Shown here piece after piece: positions 1 to 6,814 of a stretch of 7,594 nt of DNA. Under the pieces are notes generated by a model. It was not told where the DNA came from. It did not search any database and was given only the letters and a program-made list of their open reading frames with translations. Source of the DNA: DATKEK01 sp035512195 (GTDB lineage: Bacteria > Pseudomonadota > Gammaproteobacteria > Burkholderiales > Eutrophovitaceae); contig DATKEK010000195.1 in the NCBI GenBank assembly GCA_035512195.1, positions 1-7,594 on the forward strand. Direction: 5' to 3'. Position numbers and translations under genes: made by a program. Each line of letters begins with the position of its first letter. Within the stretch, counting starts at the first letter, position 1.

Positions 1-152
1 CGCAGCTCGAACTGGGCGCCTTCCGCCATCATCTGGTTCACCTCGGCACGCAGGGGATCATCATCCCCCAGCCTGCATCCCGGAGGCATGCCCTCGGCTG
101 CCGCGACCGCAACGCCAAACGCCTGCAAGAGCAGAATCAAAATTGCGGCCAT
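1..152 (-). CDS. Putative secreted protein, N-terminal part only
   Basis: Only the first 50 codons are present; the gene continues past the left edge. Read leftward from the ATG at 152-150, the protein opens with a hydrophobic stretch (AAILILLLQAFGVAVAAA), followed by a small-residue region that suits signal peptidase I cleavage. It then becomes polar and acidic (GDDDPLRAEVNQMM), so a Sec-exported periplasmic or secreted protein is inferred. I do not recognise the mature part. The start is doubtful. The only good Shine-Dalgarno, AAAGGAG at 180-174, lies 21 nt from this ATG but only 6 nt from an in-frame ATA at 167-165. Starting at the ATA would add a short N-region containing an Arg, which signal peptides usually have. 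It lies about 90 bp downstream of the coiled-coil gene on the same strand. Confidence 0.55.
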   Translation of the reverse strand, partial: MAAILILLLQAFGVAVAAAEGMPPGCRLGDDDPLRAEVNQMMAEGAQFEL

Positions 153-241
153 TGCATACGCCCGTATGCTCTGCTCCTTTCGAAGGCCGACAGCGATTCC
201 CGCAGAATCGGGCAGACGGAAAGGACCGCGTCGCGGAGCAG

Positions 242-547
242 TCATTTCTTTTCGTGGTCTCTCCGGTTGAATTCGGACCAGGCCTTGTCGAAGCTGTCGG
301 CAAGGGATTTCCACGCATTCTCGAAGCCGAGACTCAGGTCTTTCCATGCGGCTTCGCTCGCACTGTGCATTTCGTCCAGGCGCTTTATCGCTTCATCGCG
401 CTGACGGCGCATGGCGTCGATCTGCGTCTGGTACTGCGCCTTGGCGCCGGACTGCGCCTTATCGACTTCCTGCTCCCATTGCTGCAGCTTTCCGTTCCAC
501 TCGTCTATCTGGGCCTTCATCTTCTCGACGTATTCATCGCGCTTCAT
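242..547 (-). CDS. Small coiled-coil protein, sll1863 stress-response-like
   Basis: This 101-residue, highly charged, helix-only protein has no signal peptide or membrane segment and is probably cytoplasmic. Residues 1-60 form an almost continuous amphipathic helix rich in Lys, Glu, Gln and Arg (MKRDEYVEKMKAQIDEWN at the start), typical of a coiled coil. Residues 67-93 carry an 11-residue periodicity: Trp at 68, 79 and 90, Phe at 75 and 86, Leu at 71 and 82. The overall look (an EEYxEKMKAQxDEWN-like start and a W-rich tail) matches small proteins that databases name the sll1863 family stress response protein. Their biochemical function is unknown, and this assignment is from memory of the family. 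The start is supported by GAGGAGG about 5-6 nt upstream of the ATG. It has a 105-bp leader with symmetric repeats, so it may have its own promoter. Confidence 0.85.
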   Translation of the reverse strand: MKRDEYVEKMKAQIDEWNGKLQQWEQEVDKAQSGAKAQYQTQIDAMRRQRDEAIKRLDEMHSASEAAWKDLSLGFENAWKSLADSFDKAWSEFNRRDHEKK

Positions 548-577
548 TGCTGCCTCCTCGGTCTGCGTGTGGAAAGG

Positions 578-617
578 GAACCGTGCCGCCTGCCGCGGGC
601 AGGGTTCAGAACCGTGC
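578..617. repeat. Direct repeat and palindromes upstream of the coiled-coil gene
   Basis: GAACCGTGC occurs at 578-586 and again at 609-617, with starts 31 bp apart, close to three helical turns. Between them is a perfect hairpin-forming palindrome, CCTGCC-GCG-GGCAGG, at 589-603. Overlapping the second repeat is GGTTC-A-GAACC at 603-613. The block lies between the stop of the TPR gene and the ribosome-binding site of the coiled-coil gene. It could be a regulator-binding site or the leader of that gene. The leftward RNA has no U tract after the hairpin, so it is not a standard terminator. Confidence 0.4.
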
Positions 618-652
618 GGGCGAAATTGCGCGCCGGTCCGGTGTTTTTATCT

Positions 653-1270
653 CTACGATGACTGGCAACGTGTGCCGAACGGCGTGCGCTCTGCCGCTGC
701 ATGACCGTGACTGTGCCGGTGCTGCATGTGCAGCTGCTCTGCGCGCGCGGCGACGATATCAGCCTGCTCCTGCAGTCCGGCCTGACGCAGCGCCCCCGCA
801 TACTCCTCGAGAAAGTGCGCAAAGGCGTCCGGGTCGCGGCCGGAGGCGTTCATTGCGTCGAGCGCCGACACCGCGCGCTCGAAATAGCTTATCGAATCCG
901 CGTAGAGCTTCTGATCGAGCTTCAGGCGCGACAACTCGATCAACGGCATGTGTGCCGGTCCCCCGGTGCTCTCGTCGATGCTCAGCGCCTGCAGCAGCAG
1001 CCGTTCGGCGTGCGCGAACTCGCACACCACGCCGAGCGCGCGGCCGTACTCATGCGCCACGATCGCGGCGGTCTGCGAATCGCCGGACTGCGCCTCGGCA
1101 GCCGCGTGGGCGCGCGCCCAGAACTTCACCGCGCCCTGCCAGTCGTTCCGTTCCTGCGCCTGCATGGCGGCGTTCGCGTAATGCTCCGGGGTCAGAAGCT
1201 CGTCCGCGGTTGCCTGCACAGTTGCGAGCACGAGCGCCGAGGCAAATGCCCAGCCGTGAATCCCGCTCAT
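653..1270 (-). CDS. Exported TPR-repeat protein with His-rich tail
   Basis: A 205-residue protein. Residues 1-22 form a probable signal peptide (hydrophobic core AFASALVLATV, cleavage near ATA-DE). The n-region has His but no Lys or Arg, which is slightly unusual. Residues about 30-180 are helical with tetratricopeptide-like spacing: a first repeat around 31-64 (YANAAMQAQERNDWQGAVKF), a second around 68-100 (VAHEYGRAL, then AERLLLQALSID), and a third around 118-175 (YADSISYFERAVSAL, then LEEYAGALRQAG). Such proteins usually act as periplasmic scaffolds; the partner is unknown. The C-terminus carries His at 181, 184, 186, 188 and 190, and ends TPFGTRCQSS. The start is well supported by an AAGGAGGAG Shine-Dalgarno 7-9 nt upstream. 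It lies 163 bp downstream of the glucanotransferase gene, and nothing in it points to glycogen metabolism. Confidence 0.85.
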   Translation of the reverse strand: MSGIHGWAFASALVLATVQATADELLTPEHYANAAMQAQERNDWQGAVKFWARAHAAAEAQSGDSQTAAIVAHEYGRALGVVCEFAHAERLLLQALSIDESTGGPAHMPLIELSRLKLDQKLYADSISYFERAVSALDAMNASGRDPDAFAHFLEEYAGALRQAGLQEQADIVAARAEQLHMQHRHSHGHAAAERTPFGTRCQSS

Positions 1271-1297
1271 CTTTCTGCTCCTCCTTCCGACTGTTTT

Positions 1298-1453
1298 CTG
1301 GAGTGGCCGCCGGCGGATCTGCTGTTCGTCCTGGTTAACGGAAAGCCGGGATACCGGCGATGCGTTATGTGCGGCCGTTCGAAGTGGTCAAACTACCACA
1401 CCTGCATGCAGTGCGTGCCGGTGCGCCGCGGCATCAATCGGCTGCGAGGCTGA
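1298..1453 (+). CDS. Possible small zinc-ribbon-like ORF (start unknown)
   Basis: This is a rightward reading frame in the gap between two leftward genes. It ends at TGA 1451-1453 and overlaps the end of the glucanotransferase gene tail-to-tail by about 20 nt. The encoded peptide contains CVMCGRSKWSNYHTCMQC, a C-x2-C-x10-C-x2-C arrangement as in zinc ribbons and knuckles, followed by a basic tail (VRRGINRLRG). Over codons 1316-1450 I count about 58, 49 and 78 percent G+C at positions 1, 2 and 3, which is what real genes show in GC-rich DNA. Against it: the frame has no ATG, GTG or TTG before the first Cys pair. The only candidates there are CTG codons (1298, 1319, 1322, 1331). The ATG at 1367 would split the first CxxC. 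It may be a real small gene with a rare start, a gene remnant, or chance. The listed start is an upper bound. Confidence 0.3.
   Translation: MEWPPADLLFVLVNGKPGYRRCVMCGRSKWSNYHTCMQCVPVRRGINRLRG
1345..1358 (-). terminator. Weak hairpin downstream of the glucanotransferase gene
   Basis: A perfect GCCGG/CCGGC stem with a 4-nt loop lies about 76 nt past the stop of the leftward GH57 gene. In leftward RNA it is followed by UUUCCGUU, a poor U tract. It could act as a weak intrinsic terminator. It also lies inside the possible small rightward ORF, so it may simply be coding sequence. Confidence 0.25.
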
Positions 1454-3416
1454 TCCGCTGTTGTGCGGCGGTCCATCGTGCGGTCAGACAGACCGCCTGC
1501 ATGATCTTCTCGAAGCCGTCTTCCGATTGTGAAACGGTTCGGTGCGGCGCCGCCAGCAGGTCGATCGGCCCGCGGGGACTCAGCGCAATCCGTCCACCGA
1601 GCACGCCGTCTTCGAGTATGAGCTCCGTAATGCCCTGCCAGCCGAAGGTCTGGCCGAATCCTCCGCAGATCTCTCCGTTCAGCCGATAGCGTCCGAGGAA
1701 GCCGTCGCAGCTCGGCATAGCCAGGTTGATCTCGCTCTCGATCTCGACCGCTTCGCCGTCAAAGCGGTACTCGATGATCAACGCGTTGTCCGCAACTGAA
1801 ATCACCTTTGTCAGTCCGAAGCGATCGCAGAACAGCACCGCACGCGCACCGGTCACCTCGACTATCGAATATGCAACGCCGGCAAGCGAGCCGCGGTGTC
1901 CCGCGCGATCCATGAACAGCGCCCGCGGCCTGGCGTCGGGCAGCAGGTCCTCGGGCGAGACCGGATGGCGGAAACTGATGCGGTCATGCGCCGATGCAAT
2001 CCCGCCGCCGTCATGCTGCGCGCGTCCGCCTTCACGGATGCGCCGGTAATAGTGCTCCTCGCGGCGGGCGAGCGAGTCGGCGAAATTGTGTCGCAGTCGA
2101 TAGACATCGAATTCATGCACCGCACCGAAGCCGTCGTTTCGCAGCACCGCCTGCACGATCCCGTTGCCCAGAAAGATCTCCTGCGCACCGTCGAGGTCGA
2201 TGTCCACCACCAGCGGCAAGTCGCGCGGCGAGGTCGCGTCCAGCGCCGCCTCCAGCTCGACGATCGCGTTCCACACGGCCCGGCGCAGATGCGGCAGATA
2301 CAGCCCGCCGAACAGCCCGTGCCAGTAGGCGTCGTTCGCCTGGCACAGATGCAGCAGTTCGCGCATGCGGGCTGTCTCCTCGGCTTCGGGCAATGCGGCG
2401 ACACGGGCCGAAAGCTGCAGCATGCGCTTGTGCATCCAGTTCGCCTCCGGGTAGCGCGACAGGAAGTTGCGCCAGATACCACCGCGCAGGAACGGCTTGC
2501 GTGCCTCGTAGCGGTTGGCCGCCTTCTCCTGTGCCACCAGATCGGCCCACTCGTTCGCGCGGTCAGCGGGCAGCGCCCACTCGTTCATCTCGATGTAAGA
2601 CGTTGCCGGCAGATAGACGACGCCGCGGCCGGACTGCCGGCGATGGTAATCGCGATAGTGGCTGGTGGTGATGACGGGCGATGCCAGCACACCCTCGATG
2701 AACTGCTCGAGCCACTTCTTCTCGTAGACCCATTCAAAGGTGTCCGGCCAGATGCCGAGCTTCTCGATATCGTCGAAGTAGATCGCGGCGGCCGCGCCAT
2801 CGTCGCTGGCCTGCGATTCGATGAACTTCACCGCATCGTCCGCGGGTGAAAACGGCAGGCGGTAGCGCAATGCTTCGGATATCGGGAACAGATCCAGCCG
2901 CACTCCGCCTTCCTCGGTGGAGAAGTACCCGGTCAGCTCTTCGGCGGTTCGGCCCGCGCACAGAAAGTGATAGTCGTCGACGGTCACGAATCGGATGCCG
3001 GAGTCGGCCAGCGCCGGCGCGACCGCAGACTCCCACACCCTTTCGGTAAGCCAGGCGCCGGCGGGACGCTGGCCCAGGCTGCGTTCGAGCCGATCCGACT
3101 GCGCGGCAAGCTGGGAGCGCCGGTCGCGCTCCGGGATGGACGCCAGCACCGGCTCGGTATCGCCGCCGCCGAACAACTCGACCTGCCCTCGCGCCACCAT
3201 TTCCTGGAGTTTCTCCATGTCCTGCGGAAACCTGCGCAGCAGATAGTCGAGCAGCCAGCCGCTGAAATGCACCGCGAACCTGAAGTCCGGGTAGCGGTAG
3301 ACGGTTTCGAGGTAGGGCCGGTAGCAGCGCGCGTGCGCATCATCCAGCACTTCCTCGAAGTTGCCCGCGGGCTGGTGCGCGTGTACGCCGAACAGGAGTG
3401 AAATTTTCTTGGTCAT
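1434..3416 (-). CDS. GH57 4-alpha-glucanotransferase-type enzyme (DUF1925/DUF1926)
   Basis: A 660-residue cytoplasmic enzyme without a signal peptide, close to the 659 residues of Thermococcus litoralis 4-alpha-glucanotransferase, which it resembles throughout by eye. GH57 motifs appear in order: HAHQP (12-16); GQVELFGGGDTEPVLASIP (77-95); WLTERVW (122-128), whose E125 matches the catalytic nucleophile E123 of the T. litoralis enzyme; and a fourth motif at 211-231, AIYFDDIEKLGIWPDTFEW and onward, whose D216 matches acid/base D214. The middle part (about 290-380, with RGGIWRNFLSRYPEANWMHK) fits DUF1925. The C-terminal beta-rich part (about 385-655) fits DUF1926. Such enzymes transfer or hydrolyse alpha-1,4-glucan chains, so a role in remodelling glycogen or maltodextrin is inferred. 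An alpha-amylase activity cannot be excluded. The fourth motif reads DIEKLG where the T. litoralis enzyme has DGEKFG. No clear Shine-Dalgarno precedes the ATG. It lies 180 bp downstream of a second GH57 gene. Confidence 0.95.
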   Translation of the reverse strand: MTKKISLLFGVHAHQPAGNFEEVLDDAHARCYRPYLETVYRYPDFRFAVHFSGWLLDYLLRRFPQDMEKLQEMVARGQVELFGGGDTEPVLASIPERDRRSQLAAQSDRLERSLGQRPAGAWLTERVWESAVAPALADSGIRFVTVDDYHFLCAGRTAEELTGYFSTEEGGVRLDLFPISEALRYRLPFSPADDAVKFIESQASDDGAAAAIYFDDIEKLGIWPDTFEWVYEKKWLEQFIEGVLASPVITTSHYRDYHRRQSGRGVVYLPATSYIEMNEWALPADRANEWADLVAQEKAANRYEARKPFLRGGIWRNFLSRYPEANWMHKRMLQLSARVAALPEAEETARMRELLHLCQANDAYWHGLFGGLYLPHLRRAVWNAIVELEAALDATSPRDLPLVVDIDLDGAQEIFLGNGIVQAVLRNDGFGAVHEFDVYRLRHNFADSLARREEHYYRRIREGGRAQHDGGGIASAHDRISFRHPVSPEDLLPDARPRALFMDRAGHRGSLAGVAYSIVEVTGARAVLFCDRFGLTKVISVADNALIIEYRFDGEAVEIESEINLAMPSCDGFLGRYRLNGEICGGFGQTFGWQGITELILEDGVLGGRIALSPRGPIDLLAAPHRTVSQSEDGFEKIMQAVCLTARWTAAQQRISLAAD

Positions 3417-3420
3417 GAGT

Positions 3421-3540
3421 ATTGCGGTTGATGCACGGAGGACACAGGGAGAAACAGCATAAGCTCAACGCAAAGGCCGCAAGGAAGGCCAAATGACGCC
3501 AACAACACAGCAACGAAATTTCTTCGTGAATCCGCGTGCC
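3421..3540. repeat. Degenerate dispersed intergenic repeat between the GH57 genes
   Basis: The 180-bp gap between the two GH57 genes holds phrases such as GCACGGAGGACACAGGGAG (3433-3451), CGCAAAGGCCGCAAGGAAGG (3469-3488) and TTCTTCGTGAATCCGCGTGCC-like sequence near 3520-3540. These look like a decayed copy of the widespread CACGGAGGACACGGAG / CGCAAAGGACGCAAAGG intergenic repeat seen in many bacterial genomes. That family link is from memory. Within the gap, CGCAAAGGC is followed at once by a near-copy, CGCAAGGAAGGC. The limits are approximate and no coding function is suggested. Confidence 0.45.
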
Positions 3541-3596
3541 TTGTCGCCCTGGGGGTACGTTCGTTCTGGATGCTTCCCCTTGGCGAGATAGTCTGC

Positions 3597-5294
3597 CTAG
3601 GAAGCACGGCGCATGGCGCCGCCGAGTTCGGCTTCGCCCCCGCCCTGGCTGATCGCCGCCGACAGTTGCGGGGGAACCGGCAACTGCAGCAGCCTGTAGA
3701 GATTGCCGAGTTTGCACCGGAACAACGCGTCGAATGCGGAGACGGCTTCGCCTGGGTTGTAGTCGCCGAACCACCAGAACCAGTCCGAGCCCTCGCAGTC
3801 GGCGAGCTGGCGGGTGGCGTCGGCCAGTGCTTCCGCAGGCAGATCGCCTCTGGCTGTCACCAGGTCGTAAGCCTGTTTCGCCGCGCACAGCAGATCCCAC
3901 GCCCGGTTCTTGTCCGGCGAGCCGATCCAGGTCGCGAGATTGCCGTATACCCAGCTCCCGGCCACCAGAGTTGTCAGCGGCTCGGACGTACGCGATTCGT
4001 CCAGCACCGCGGCAAACGTAGTGGTGCGGATCGCGTCGTGACTCTCAAGCGCGGAATACAGCTCGCTCAGAAAGTAGTAGCCATTGTAAGGGTAGTACTC
4101 CCAGGCGTTCTCGCCGTCGAGGATCACGCTGACCAGCGGACGTTCGCTGCCGGACGGCGCCTTGCCGATGGCTTCCAGTTGCGCGAAGAAGTGCGCCGCG
4201 GCATCGCTGCCATGCCATTTCGCATACTCGAAGCCAATCAGGTCCGACAGGTGCTCGTCGCGAAAGAAGCAGGTGACCGCGCGCTCCCCGGCCTGTACGC
4301 GGTAAGGCCGGTAAAGGTATTGCTCGCGACCGGCGGGCGGCGTTTCGGCTCGGGCGAGGCTGTGCGCGAGCACGCCTTCGCCGCTGGCGACCCATTCGCA
4401 GCCTTCGGATGCCAGCAGTTCGATGAACGCCTGCGATACCGCGCCTTCCGCCGGCCAGAACCCGCGCGGTGGCGCACCGAATCGTTTGTTGTGGCTCTCT
4501 CGCGCAGCAACGATATGCGCCCGGGTGCGCGTGCGACCGCCCGGGTAGTGATCTGCTGCCGGCAATGGCGCATCCGGCTGGCTCTCGCGCGCCGCCTGCA
4601 GGGAAATCAGCAGCGGGCCGATCGGATGGTACTCCGGCGTCGAACTGAGTTCGATCTGGCCCCGCTCTGCCAGCGCACGGTAGCGCGGGATCACGCTCGC
4701 GATTTCGCGGGCGTAGAGGTCTAACAGCTGCTTGCGGTCGTCGTGAACGAACCCTTCGCTTTTCGCCTGCAGCTGCGCCACCACGGGATCGCGCCGGCGC
4801 ACGGTCTCGCCGACCCAGGCGAGGTGATACCAGGTGATGAGATCGCCGATATATTGCCCGGACAGGTAGCTGTTCGCGCTGTCGCCCTGGTCGCGCGTGA
4901 AGTTGTAGAGATCGCGCAGCCTGCGGTAGGCGGGATAGGGTTCGACCATCTTGGTATGGTTGGCGCGGAAGCACTGGTCGAGGATCAGCTTGCGCCCGTC
5001 GTCGGGAATAATTGTCAGGTCCGGCTCGGCGAGCAGGCGCAGCAGCGGGTCGCGCAGCGTGCCGGTAGCGAACTGATCCACGTAGTCTTCCAGCTGATCG
5101 AGCAGTACCGGCGTGACGTTGACCACTGCGCGCACACCGGCGTGCGCCTCCAGATGGGCCGCCATGTCGGTGTAATCCTTCAGTGCGTGCAGGTATACCC
5201 AGGGTTTTGCGAACTCACCGGTAGCCTGATCGCGAAAATCCGGCTGATGCATGTGCCACATCAGCACCAGATCGAGTTGCGGCTCTGAATCCAT
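3597..5294 (-). CDS. GH57 amylopullulanase/alpha-amylase-type enzyme
   Basis: A 565-residue protein without signal peptide or membrane segments, so intracellular. The five GH57 conserved regions are visible (numbering from the ATG): WHMHQPDF (13-20); SSTPEYHPIGPLL (217-229); GFWPAEGAVS (278-287) with presumed nucleophile E283; VILDGENAWEYYPYNG (390-405) with presumed acid/base D393; and LATWIGSPDKNRAWDLL (453-469). It also has SDWFWWFGDYN (503-513), typical of the amylopullulanase-like GH57 branch. Such enzymes hydrolyse alpha-1,4 and sometimes alpha-1,6 bonds of glycogen, starch or pullulan. The exact bond here is not readable from sequence. It belongs to a different GH57 branch from its downstream neighbour, so the pair is not a recent tandem duplication. 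An in-frame GTG at 5306 would add four residues (MSRP). ATG 5294 is preferred because of a weak GAG 7 nt upstream. It lies 131-143 bp downstream of glgC. Confidence 0.93.
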   Translation of the reverse strand: MDSEPQLDLVLMWHMHQPDFRDQATGEFAKPWVYLHALKDYTDMAAHLEAHAGVRAVVNVTPVLLDQLEDYVDQFATGTLRDPLLRLLAEPDLTIIPDDGRKLILDQCFRANHTKMVEPYPAYRRLRDLYNFTRDQGDSANSYLSGQYIGDLITWYHLAWVGETVRRRDPVVAQLQAKSEGFVHDDRKQLLDLYAREIASVIPRYRALAERGQIELSSTPEYHPIGPLLISLQAARESQPDAPLPAADHYPGGRTRTRAHIVAARESHNKRFGAPPRGFWPAEGAVSQAFIELLASEGCEWVASGEGVLAHSLARAETPPAGREQYLYRPYRVQAGERAVTCFFRDEHLSDLIGFEYAKWHGSDAAAHFFAQLEAIGKAPSGSERPLVSVILDGENAWEYYPYNGYYFLSELYSALESHDAIRTTTFAAVLDESRTSEPLTTLVAGSWVYGNLATWIGSPDKNRAWDLLCAAKQAYDLVTARGDLPAEALADATRQLADCEGSDWFWWFGDYNPGEAVSAFDALFRCKLGNLYRLLQLPVPPQLSAAISQGGGEAELGGAMRRAS

Positions 5295-5339
5295 CGGTCG
5301 ACTCACGGAAGCACAGGGGCGCAGGCTTTAGCGGCGATC

Positions 5340-5358
5340 TTCCCGCGATTCGTGGGAA
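5340..5358. other. Hairpin between glgC and the first GH57 gene
   Basis: TTCCCGCG-ATT-CGTGGGAA forms an 8-bp stem with one G-T wobble and a 3-nt loop, about 80 nt past the glgC stop. The leftward RNA continues with GAUCGCC, so there is no U tract. It could be an RNA-processing or stabilising element between the two genes, but a terminator is unlikely. The tandem TGGTCTGGTCTGG lies just beside it at 5362-5374. Confidence 0.3.
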
Positions 5359-5437
5359 ATTTGGTCTGGTCTGGCATATTGATCCACGATCTCGAAGGCA
5401 CGCATGATACGGCCTGTCGATGAAACCCTTGCGACAC

Positions 5438-6721
5438 CTACCTTTGATGGAAGGTTTCGTGACCGAGCATGTCGGGTGTGACTAGGGTCACCCCGCGCTC
5501 GGAAACATGGAAGCGCTTGCGGTCCTCGTCCGCATTCACCCCGACCTGCAGGCCCTCCGGCAGGATACAGCGCTTGTCGATGACACAGCGCTTGAGCACG
5601 CAATGCCTGTGGACGATGACTTCGGGAAGGATGACCGAGTCTTCGATCGTACAGTAACTGTGCACGCGAACACTCGAGAACAGCAGTGAGCGCCGCACCG
5701 GCGAGCCGCTGATCACGCAGCCGCCCGACACCACGGAATCCACCGCGTAGCCGCGCCGGTCCTCGTCGTCGAACACGAACTTGGCAGGCGGCAGTTGCTC
5801 CTGGTGAGTCCAGATCGGCCACGTGGTGTCGTACATGTTGAGATCGGGTGTCACCCGCGTCAGGTCGATGCTCGCTTCCCAGTAAGCGTCCACCGTGCCG
5901 ACGTCCCGCCAGTAGGGCGGCTTGCCGGGCTCGCTGACGCAGCTCTCCGAAAATCGTTGCGCGAACACGCGGCAGCGCGGAACGATATAAGGGATCAGGT
6001 CCTTGCCGAAATCGTGGCTCGACGTGCCGACCTCGGTGTCGCGCTGCAGCTGCTCATAGAGAAAGCCCGCATCGAAAACATAGATGCCCATCGAAGCCAG
6101 CGCCATGCCGGGCTCGCCGGGAATCGGCTTCGGGTCGGCCGGTTTCTCCGCGAACTCGGTGACGCGCATGTCGTCGTTCACGCCCATTACGCCGAACGAC
6201 TTTGCCTCGTCGAGCGGGACCTCGAGACAGGCCACGGTCATTTCCGCCTGCTTGGCGACGTGATACGCGAGCAGTCTGCCGTAGTCCATCTTGTAGACAT
6301 GATCTCCCGCGAGGATCAACACATACTCGGGCTGGTAAGAACGCAGGATGTCCAGATTCTGGTACACCGCGTCTGCCGTGCCCTGGTACCAGGAGTGTTC
6401 CGAGATTCTCTGCGAGGCCGGCAGCACATCGACGAACTCGTCGAAGCGTCCGTCCAGAAAACTCCAGCCGCGCTGGAGGTGGCGCAGCAGGCTGTGGGAT
6501 TTGTATTGCGTGGCGACGCCGATGCGGCGGATGCCGGAATTCACGCAATTCGACAGCGGAAAATCGATGATGCGAAATTTTCCACCGAAAGGCACCGCGG
6601 GCTTGGCGCGCCAGTCGGTCAGGTTTTTCAGTCGGCTGCCGCGTCCCCCGGCGAGCACCATTGCGTAGGTGTTCTTGGTGATGACGCTGACAAAGCGCTG
6701 TGTTGGGTCGGCACTCGACAT
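5438..6721 (-). CDS. glgC: Glucose-1-phosphate adenylyltransferase (ADP-glucose pyrophosphorylase)
   Basis: A 427-residue enzyme making ADP-glucose and pyrophosphate from ATP and glucose-1-phosphate, the committed step of bacterial glycogen synthesis (E. coli GlgC has 431). The N-terminal nucleotidyltransferase domain shows AMVLAGGRGSRLKNL (20-34), RAKPAVPFGGKFRIIDFPLS (38-57), WYQGTADAVYQN (111-122), GDHVYKMDY (139-147) and EKP (192-194). K40, Y112, D140 and K193 line up with E. coli K39 (fructose-1,6-bisphosphate site), Y114, D142 (catalytic) and K195 (glucose-1-phosphate). The C-terminal left-handed beta-helix part includes VSGGCVISGS (331-340), the E. coli G336 allosteric region. FBP activation and AMP inhibition are therefore likely. 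The start at 6721 has AGGA 7 nt upstream and fits homologue length. In-frame ATGs at 6769, with GAGGGGA upstream, and 6829 would extend it without family support. It is divergent from glgB. Confidence 0.97.
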   Translation of the reverse strand: MSSADPTQRFVSVITKNTYAMVLAGGRGSRLKNLTDWRAKPAVPFGGKFRIIDFPLSNCVNSGIRRIGVATQYKSHSLLRHLQRGWSFLDGRFDEFVDVLPASQRISEHSWYQGTADAVYQNLDILRSYQPEYVLILAGDHVYKMDYGRLLAYHVAKQAEMTVACLEVPLDEAKSFGVMGVNDDMRVTEFAEKPADPKPIPGEPGMALASMGIYVFDAGFLYEQLQRDTEVGTSSHDFGKDLIPYIVPRCRVFAQRFSESCVSEPGKPPYWRDVGTVDAYWEASIDLTRVTPDLNMYDTTWPIWTHQEQLPPAKFVFDDEDRRGYAVDSVVSGGCVISGSPVRRSLLFSSVRVHSYCTIEDSVILPEVIVHRHCVLKRCVIDKRCILPEGLQVGVNADEDRKRFHVSERGVTLVTPDMLGHETFHQR

Positions 6722-6770
6722 GCAGGAATCCTGATGAAGGCAGATGGGTGTTGTGTTGGTCGGCCACATT

Positions 6771-6814
6771 CTCCCCTCGCTCACCGCGTCCCGAACAAGG
6801 GCGGCCGAGAGGAG
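6771..6814 (-). promoter_or_regulatory. Long hairpin in the glgC leader
   Basis: In leftward RNA, CUCCUCUCG (6814-6806) can pair with CGAGGGGAG (6779-6771) over 9 bp with one G-U. A nested CCGC/GCGG stem and a short CC/GG continuation lie inside. The right-hand arm is the purine-rich sequence that would serve as ribosome-binding site for the alternative ATG at 6769. The element ends about 50 nt before the chosen glgC start. It may shape translation or stability of the glgC message. Folding was done by hand only. Confidence 0.4.

Noticed and set aside
194..236. Hairpins CGATTC-N5-GAATCG and CCGCGTCGCGG as terminators
   Set aside because: The stems are short and no U tract follows on either strand.
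701..1297. Upstream extension of the zinc-ribbon-like frame
   Set aside because: This part is antisense to the TPR gene, which has a signal peptide, TPR pattern and a strong ribosome-binding site. Only the part in the gap looks coding.
346..1338. Long rightward Arg/Ala/Pro-rich open frame
   Set aside because: It is antisense to the TPR and coiled-coil genes, has the low-complexity composition of a GC-rich shadow frame, and matches no family.
3413..3607. Leftward 64-residue ORF in the GH57 gap
   Set aside because: It translates the degenerate intergenic repeat, and its peptide resembles known spurious products of such repeats.
5440..5455. ACCTT/AAGGT hairpin at the glgC end as terminator
   Set aside because: It lies inside the last glgC codons, its stem is AT-rich and short, and no U tract follows in the leftward direction.
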